Source of the DNA: an uncultured Collinsella sp.
Lineage (GTDB): Bacteria > Actinomycetota > Coriobacteriia > Coriobacteriales > Coriobacteriaceae
DNA length: 10,549 nucleotides
Reading direction: 5' to 3'
Assembly: GCA_958428675.1 (NCBI GenBank)
Contig: CAUAGV010000045.1
Coordinates: 1-10,549 of the forward strand
Position numbers and translations under genes: made by a program
In this document: piece by piece, positions 6,440 through 10,549 of the stretch
Position numbering within the stretch: position 1 is the first letter of the stretch
How the letters are laid out: the number at the start of each line of letters is the position of its first letter
The notes under the pieces: generated by a model
The model's database searches: none
The model's input: only the letters and a program-made list of their open reading frames with translations
What the model was told of the DNA's origin: nothing

Positions 6440-7000
6440 ATGAAGTTTGTTTGCCCCGTTTGCGGTTATGTGGAAGAGTTCGACGGCGACCAGCTGCCCG
6501 AGGATTTTAAGTGCCCCCAGTGCGGCGTTCCCGGTTCTCGTTTCCTGAAGCAGGAGGAGGGTCAGCTCGAGTGGGCTGCCGAGCACGTCGTGGGCGTCGC
6601 CAAGATGGAGGGCGTCTCCGAGGACATCGTTGCCGACCTGCGCGCCAACTTTGAGGGCGAGTGCTCCGAGGTCGGTATGTACCTGGCCATGGCTCGCGTC
6701 GCTCATCGCGAGGGTTATCCCGAGATCGGCCTGTACTGGGAGAAGGCTGCCCACGAGGAGGCCGAGCATGCCGCCAAGTTCGCCGAGCTCCTGGGCGAGG
6801 TCGTGACCGACTCCACCAAGAAGAACCTCGAGATGCGCGTTGAGGCCGAGAACGGCGCCACCGCCGGCAAGACCGATCTTGCTAAGCGCGCCAAGGCCGC
6901 TGGCCTCGATGCCATCCACGACACCGTGCACGAGATGGCTCGCGACGAGGCTCGCCACGGCAAGGCTTTCGCCGGCCTGCTCAAGCGCTACTTCGGCTAA
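6440..7000 (+). CDS. rbr: Rubrerythrin with N-terminal rubredoxin domain (reverse rubrerythrin type)
   Basis: The 186-residue protein starts with a rubredoxin-like iron site: C5, C8 (CPVCGY) and C25, C28 (CPQCGVPGSRF). A four-helix ferritin-like diiron domain follows from about residue 60. Likely ligands are E74 (GECSE), E107 and H110 (EEAEH), E135 or E137, and E170 and H173 (DEARH). Having rubredoxin first is the 'reverse' order; such proteins reduce hydrogen peroxide with electrons from NADH through partner redox proteins. The start at 6440 is chosen because AAGGA lies 7 nt upstream and the rubredoxin motif begins at once. An earlier in-frame ATG lies upstream of the predicted transcription start. 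The ribosome binding site is partly in a small hairpin (TCGATC/GATCGA, 6420-6436). Strong preference for GAG, GCC, ATC and CGC codons suggests high expression. Confidence 0.95.
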   Translation: MKFVCPVCGYVEEFDGDQLPEDFKCPQCGVPGSRFLKQEEGQLEWAAEHVVGVAKMEGVSEDIVADLRANFEGECSEVGMYLAMARVAHREGYPEIGLYWEKAAHEEAEHAAKFAELLGEVVTDSTKKNLEMRVEAENGATAGKTDLAKRAKAAGLDAIHDTVHEMARDEARHGKAFAGLLKRYFG

Positions 7001-7035
7001 GCCAGCAACCTGAGACATAACCTCTAGCTCGATGA

Positions 7036-7064
7036 GGCCCGGACCGCATGGTTCGGGCCTTTTT
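7036..7064 (+). terminator. Rho-independent terminator of the rubrerythrin gene
   Basis: GGCCCGGACC (7036-7045) and GGTTCGGGCC (7050-7059) pair around GCAT with one G-U pair, followed by TTTTT. It lies 35 bases after the rubrerythrin stop codon. Confidence 0.93.
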
Positions 7065-7132
7065 CGTGCCTCATAAACTTGTTAACTACCTGAAATAGGA
7101 CCGCCTTCAGCATCGGCTTCTCGTCAAAAACT

Positions 7133-7251
7133 AAGTGAGTAGACTTTTTGGAACTTGCCGAGCAGACCATCCATATCACTTTATAAAGCCGCAGGTAAAT
7201 GCCTTGTTGCAAAACGACCTAGTCGCCAAAGTGCCAAAAGTCTACTCACTT
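7133..7251 (-). mobile_element. 119-bp MITE-like element with terminal inverted repeats, copy 1
   Basis: The ends are AAGTGAGTAGACTTTTTGG and its near reverse complement CCAAAAGTCTACTCACTT. In this copy they are flanked by CT and AG, so the palindrome runs from 7131 to 7253. It is about 82% identical over 124 bases to copy 2 at 8551-8669, with no length difference. Nearly all 22 differences are internal and the ends are unchanged. It has no coding capacity, so any movement would need a transposase from elsewhere. The right end overlaps the 3' end of the gene at 7242-8369 and provides its stop codon. It could instead be a 3' RNA structure, but the internal differences I examined are not compensatory. 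Confidence 0.7.
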
Positions 7252-8369
7252 AGATTCGCAGCCGTCCACGATCGAGCCATTTTGTGTCTAACGGGCATCT
7301 TTCCGTCGATTACTCCCAATTTTGTCCAGTCAACGAATAGTTCAGACCTGAGTAATGTCTCAGCCCTTTGCTCATCTGAGCTTTTATCACGATATTCAGC
7401 ATCGAGCATCCTGCATACGGCCTTAACGATCGCGCGGAATCTATCCTCATCCGATATCTGTCTGTGTGTCAGGAGAAGCACATCGTAGCCCATGGCCTGA
7501 AGGGCCGTCATGCGGTCAGCGTCACGCAAGCCATCCCCTGCGCGTCCGTGCGAGGCCTTTCCCTGACATTCAATGGCCACCTGTCGCCTGCCGTCCGGCG
7601 AAGACAGAAGTATGTCGATATATACACGGGACTTTCCCACAATCGCTCGAGCACTTGTGCTTAGCATCACTTCAACATTAAGCTCTATGTCGCAAAAGCC
7701 TACGCCTCCCAGGGATCGCGGCAGTGCAAGTAGCAAATACGCCTCGACCTCAAAAGGCGACGCGGCACCCAATGGAACAAGTTGCGACACCGTCCTAAAT
7801 CTATTGCCGTAACGTATCCCGCAAACATCTGAACAAAAACGGTCAAGGTCTCCGCCCAAAACCAAAGCGTCTCGACGCCATAAATTTGAAGCGGCGCCGC
7901 TCTCGGACGGGCAGCGCACCCAACCGAACGTTGTCGAAATCGCACCCGAATCAATTGCACGCGAAAGCTCCGCCTCGAGTGCCGTCGGCAGGGCGCACAC
8001 CGCAAACAAGCCGCACATCTCCGCCAATACAAAAAGAAGTTGGAGATCCGTCAGATGCCGCGACATGATAAATGCCGTCAGTAGAGGAGACGTAACCAAA
8101 AATCCATGCTCCGTTTCCAGCACGGATTCCCTGGGGAGCTCACCAAGAAACAGCCGCTGCTTAATGCTGGCAGGGCAAGTCCGTTTGTTTCTCGTCCGAA
8201 CCAATGTATACAACGGAAAACCGAGCGCAACCGCAGCTGTCGGGTTGCGGGCGAGATCATATCGCTGCCGGTCTTCTTCCGGTCGTGGAAGCGGCGGGCA
8301 CAAAGCGCGGACTTGAGGAGGCAAACGCCAGTACCTAAAAGCCGATATGTCACAAAGTAGATCCTTCAT
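7242..8369 (-). CDS. DUF559/Vsr-like PD-(D/E)XK protein with an AbiEi-like N-terminal part
   Basis: The 375-residue protein begins MKDLLCDISAFRYWRLPPQ. Its middle segment (YTLVRTRNKR..., then LVTSPLLTAFIMSRHLTDLQ... and LFAVCALP) recalls a family common in Coriobacteriia that resembles AbiEi-type antitoxin or regulatory proteins. That resemblance is from memory. The C-terminal 130 residues look like a DUF559/Vsr endonuclease-like fold: YIDILL (D252), VAIECQGK (E267, Q269, K271), H274, then DADRMTAL and YDVLLLTHRQI. Gln replaces the usual Asp or Lys after ExX, so activity is uncertain. The ATG at 8369 is preferred over an in-frame GTG at 8375; neither has a clear ribosome binding site. The final residues NLSE and the stop TAG come from the repeat element, which flanks the gene on both sides. 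Transfer as a module is likely. Confidence 0.75.
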   Translation of the reverse strand: MKDLLCDISAFRYWRLPPQVRALCPPLPRPEEDRQRYDLARNPTAAVALGFPLYTLVRTRNKRTCPASIKQRLFLGELPRESVLETEHGFLVTSPLLTAFIMSRHLTDLQLLFVLAEMCGLFAVCALPTALEAELSRAIDSGAISTTFGWVRCPSESGAASNLWRRDALVLGGDLDRFCSDVCGIRYGNRFRTVSQLVPLGAASPFEVEAYLLLALPRSLGGVGFCDIELNVEVMLSTSARAIVGKSRVYIDILLSSPDGRRQVAIECQGKASHGRAGDGLRDADRMTALQAMGYDVLLLTHRQISDEDRFRAIVKAVCRMLDAEYRDKSSDEQRAETLLRSELFVDWTKLGVIDGKMPVRHKMARSWTAANLSE

Positions 8370-8451
8370 AGGCACAGGAAAACACGGATTTCAACCCAGT
8401 CGGTCTCCCATTGGCGCAAACGCAACAAAAATGGCACCGAACGGACTGCTA

Positions 8452-8519
8452 AGTTTTCAACAGCCCTCCCCAACTGGCCAAAAGCTTGCCAAGAGCTGGA
8501 CGAAGCCCTGTTGAAAACT
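8452..8519. repeat. 68-bp element bounded by 12-bp perfect inverted repeats
   Basis: AGTTTTCAACAG (8452-8463) is the exact reverse complement of CTGTTGAAAACT (8508-8519). The interior (about 44 bases) has no ORF. On the plus strand the right arm is followed by CATTTTTTC, so it might act as a terminator in that direction, though the loop is long. It lies upstream of the DUF559-like gene and 31 bases from copy 2 of the 119-bp element. The 181 bases between that gene and copy 2 contain no other feature I can support. Confidence 0.5.
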
Positions 8520-8550
8520 CATTTTTTCTCATGCGGAAGCTTTGCACGGC

Positions 8551-8669
8551 AAGTGAGTAGACTTTTTGGAACATCCCGATCAGACCGGTCATCCTGCTTC
8601 TCAAAACCACAGGTAGATAGCTTGTGGCAAAACGGCCTGGTCGCCAAAGTACCAAAAGTCTACTCACTT
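8551..8669 (-). mobile_element. 119-bp MITE-like element with terminal inverted repeats, copy 2
   Basis: This has the same terminal repeats and the same orientation as copy 1. The left flank is GC instead of CT, so the outer CT/AG symmetry is lost on that side. The right end runs into the pdxR 3' end, sharing the extra bases AGATT and GCAG with copy 1. It supplies the last codons and TAG of pdxR. The two copies are direct repeats 1418 bases apart enclosing the DUF559-like gene. Confidence 0.7.
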
Positions 8670-10099
8670 AGATTGCAGAGCTCCCCCATTAGCTGCAATT
8701 CCAAGGTATTAAGCACTTTCGGACTCAGGTCGTCATACTGGACAAGAATTTGAGTTGAGTTTTCAGGAACAAATGCGCCATCGGCGCACCAATAACAGTC
8801 ACTGATATCGATGAACGGAATGCCCGAGCGCGTGAGAGCCCGCGCAAAAGAGCTTCCGCCCGTTCCGCGCTCCGCAAATACAGTGCAGTAAAGACCCGCG
8901 TCTGCATGCTCAATCGAGACCTCCCCTGCCGGAAACGCTTTCCGCACAAGCGACGCCAGGCCATCACGCGCCTCGCGAGCACGAACGCGTACGCGGTTCG
9001 CATGTCGCTCGTAATCACCCGATTCCAGCAAACGAGCCAAAGCGACCTGGTCAACAGAACTCACCGACGAGGCGTAAAAACCAAGGTTGCGCCTAAACCG
9101 CTCAATTAGCTCATCAGGCAACACCATGTACGCTAGACGCAACGCCGATGAAAGGCTCTTCGAAAACGTGTTGGTGTAGATGACCGATTGAGCGGCATCG
9201 ATCGACGCGAGCGCGGGAATCGGCTTGCCGGCTAGACGAAACTCGCAATCAAAGTCATCCTCAATGAGATACCGACCTGGTCGCTCGGCGGCCCAGCTCA
9301 GCAGCGCATAGCGACGCGCAATGCTCGTCACAAGACCGGTCGGATACTGATGAGACGGCATCAGGTGAAGGACATCGGTCCCGGTTTTCTGCAGCGCGCT
9401 CAAGTCCACGCCCTCAGCATCCAACGGGACATGCCGCACTTCGCAACCCATGACCTGATAGATGCGCGTCAAGCGCAAATAGCCTGGATCCTCGACGGCA
9501 TACACCTTGTCCGCGCCAAGCAACTGAACCAACATGGTATCGAGCAGCTGGGCGCCCGCACCGATAACGATGTTGTCGGGGTCGACATTCATGCCCCTTG
9601 TCCCGCGCAGATGGTGAGCAATTGCGCGTCGTAGCCGAGCGGTGCCCTGTGCCGGCGCGGTCGAAAAGATTTCGCGTTCGTCTTCGGATGCCAGCGTCGC
9701 CCGTAGCGCGCTTTGCCAAAGCCGCGCCGCCTCCAAAGCGGAAGGAGAGAGCGCATCGAATCGCTCGACCTGTCCGTTGACATCATACGCGCTGGGGCCC
9801 ACAGAGACGGCATCTCGGTCGATGCCCTCCGCAGCCGAAGCCAAAACCGGTGCATCCGGAAGTTCGCAAGCGTAGTAGCCACGACGCGGCATTGAGCAAA
9901 TATAGCCCTCGACAAGCAACTGGCTATATGCATTCTCGATAGTAATGACACTGATTCCCAGATGACTGGCAAAGGCGCGCTTAGACGGAAGATGCTCCCC
10001 CGCCGCAATACGGCCAGCAACAATATCATCGCGAATTTGCTGGTAAACATACTCATAAAGCGATGCTTCGCCGCGATTTTCCAAATTGTAGTCAAGCAT
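8660..10099 (-). CDS. pdxR: MocR/GntR-family regulator of vitamin B6 synthesis (PdxR)
   Basis: The 479-residue protein has a GntR winged-helix domain at about residues 13-78, with ehLPSKRAFASHLGIS and the recognition segment TIENAYSQL. A linker follows, then a fold-type I aminotransferase-like domain from about 126. PLP-site landmarks are GAGAQLLDTM, EDPGY, MPSHQYPTG, IEDDFDCEF and FSKSLSSALRL, in which K314 should bind PLP. MocR proteins of this kind sense PLP and activate pdxS(T). Divergent placement beside pdxS supports the name. The ATG at 10099 has AGGTG 8 nt upstream and gives the usual N-terminus; a TTG at 10132 would add 11 residues. The stretch QILVQYDDL lacks the Arg found there in GabR-type proteins. 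The last residues NLSE and the TAG are encoded by the end of the 119-bp repeat. Confidence 0.9.
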   Translation of the reverse strand: MLDYNLENRGEASLYEYVYQQIRDDIVAGRIAAGEHLPSKRAFASHLGISVITIENAYSQLLVEGYICSMPRRGYYACELPDAPVLASAAEGIDRDAVSVGPSAYDVNGQVERFDALSPSALEAARLWQSALRATLASEDEREIFSTAPAQGTARLRRAIAHHLRGTRGMNVDPDNIVIGAGAQLLDTMLVQLLGADKVYAVEDPGYLRLTRIYQVMGCEVRHVPLDAEGVDLSALQKTGTDVLHLMPSHQYPTGLVTSIARRYALLSWAAERPGRYLIEDDFDCEFRLAGKPIPALASIDAAQSVIYTNTFSKSLSSALRLAYMVLPDELIERFRRNLGFYASSVSSVDQVALARLLESGDYERHANRVRVRAREARDGLASLVRKAFPAGEVSIEHADAGLYCTVFAERGTGGSSFARALTRSGIPFIDISDCYWCADGAFVPENSTQILVQYDDLSPKVLNTLELQLMGELCNLSE

Positions 10100-10110
10100 G
10101 GGTCTATCAC

Positions 10111-10154
10111 CTGACCTTATCGAATCATTCAATCTGGTATTAGTCTGACCTTGT
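10111..10154. promoter_or_regulatory. Direct repeat pair in the pdxR-pdxS divergent region, likely PdxR sites
   Basis: CTGACCTTAT (10111-10120) and CTGACCTTGT (10145-10154) are direct repeats 34 bases apart, about three helical turns. MocR-type regulators are known to bind direct repeats upstream of their targets. The second copy abuts a possible pdxS -10 box, TATTAT (10155-10160), which has no good -35 partner, as expected for an activated promoter. A weaker alternative is TTGTTA (10151) with TATTCC (10174). On the minus strand TTGGAG and TAATAC with 18 bases between could serve pdxR. Confidence 0.45.
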
Positions 10155-10244
10155 TATTATCTCCAAAACTGAGTATTCCGCCATACCCAGCTCCCCGATA
10201 GGATGTTCCGTCAAGCAATGCACATGCCAACCAAGGGAGCAACC

Positions 10245-10549
10245 ATGGCAGAACAGACCAGCAAAGCCGATCGCGTCAAACTTAATCGCGAGCTCGCGCA
10301 GATGCTCAAGGGCGGCGTCATCATGGACGTCACCACGCCCGAGCAAGCACGCATCGCCGAGGAGGCGGGCGCCTGCGCCGTCATGGCGCTCGAGCGCATC
10401 CCGGCCGACATCCGCGCCGCAGGCGGCGTCTCGCGCATGAGTGATCCCAAGATGATCAAGGGCATCCAAAAAGCTGTCTCCATCCCTGTTATGGCCAAGT
10501 GCCGCATCGGCCACATTGTCGAGGCGCAGATCCTGCAGGCCATCGAAAT
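10245..10549 (+). CDS. pdxS: Pyridoxal 5'-phosphate synthase lyase subunit PdxS (5' part)
   Basis: The first 101 codons of pdxS run off the right edge. PdxS builds PLP from ribose 5-phosphate, glyceraldehyde 3-phosphate and ammonia delivered by the glutaminase PdxT, in a cytosolic dodecamer. The N-terminus matches the family closely: MLKGGVIMDVT contains the conserved D28, CAVMALERIPADIRAAGGV is typical, and K85 in MAKCRIGH is the Schiff-base lysine equivalent to K81 of the Bacillus enzyme. AGGGAG lies 5 nt upstream of the ATG. The gene is divergent from pdxR, which should control it. pdxT would be expected downstream, outside the window. Confidence 0.97.
   Translation, partial: MAEQTSKADRVKLNRELAQMLKGGVIMDVTTPEQARIAEEAGACAVMALERIPADIRAAGGVSRMSDPKMIKGIQKAVSIPVMAKCRIGHIVEAQILQAIE

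Noticed and set aside
7133..7251. The 119-bp repeat as a conserved structured RNA
   Set aside because: Small helices such as CGAC/GTCG in copy 1 and CCACA/TGTGG in copy 2 are not kept by compensatory changes in the other copy. Only the terminal repeats are constant, which fits a DNA element better.
8449..8667. 72-codon minus-strand frame across the 68-bp and 119-bp repeats
   Set aside because: It is made almost entirely of repeat sequence and has no recognisable domain or start signal.
10140..10514. Minus-strand frame opposite pdxS
   Set aside because: The plus strand is an unmistakable pdxS; this is an antisense shadow.

Overview
The window looks like chromosomal DNA of a high-GC gut actinobacterium of the Coriobacteriia, most likely Collinsella or a close relative. 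This is an inference from the GC-rich codon use, the kind of DUF559-like protein at 7242-8369 and the overall gene content. No rRNA, tRNA or CRISPR array is visible.

Left part (1-3573): the tail of a plus-strand gene and a strong hairpin terminator face a run of minus-strand genes. In order of transcription these are a HIRAN-domain protein, a very acidic 59-residue protein, a calcineurin-like metallophosphoesterase with its own terminator, and a long coiled-coil DUF2130 protein with a PD-(D/E)XK core. A separate 27-codon hydrophobic ORF (3385-3468) lies upstream of the HIRAN gene. Its ribosome binding site is buried in a hairpin, an arrangement typical of type I toxin mRNAs.

Middle part (3532-7064): a minus-strand operon encodes an iron-dependent alcohol dehydrogenase followed by an aldehyde dehydrogenase. 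It ends at a strong, possibly bidirectional hairpin and has palindromic sites upstream. Divergent from it is a rubrerythrin with an N-terminal rubredoxin domain. That gene has a good promoter, a 21-bp Fur/PerR/DtxR-like near-palindrome beside the -35 box, a structured leader and a clean terminator.

Right part (7131-10549): a minus-strand DUF559/Vsr-like PD-(D/E)XK protein is bracketed by two direct copies of a 119-bp element with terminal inverted repeats. The element's end carries stop codons in all three frames. It supplies the last codons and the TAG of both the DUF559-like gene and the neighbouring pdxR, so both proteins end in Asn-Leu-Ser-Glu. Beyond it, a MocR/GntR regulator of the PdxR type is divergent from pdxS (partial), the vitamin B6 synthase gene it is expected to control. 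A pair of direct repeats lies between the two.

The most unusual feature is the repeat-gene-repeat module at 7131-8671, followed by the small ORF with the masked ribosome binding site.
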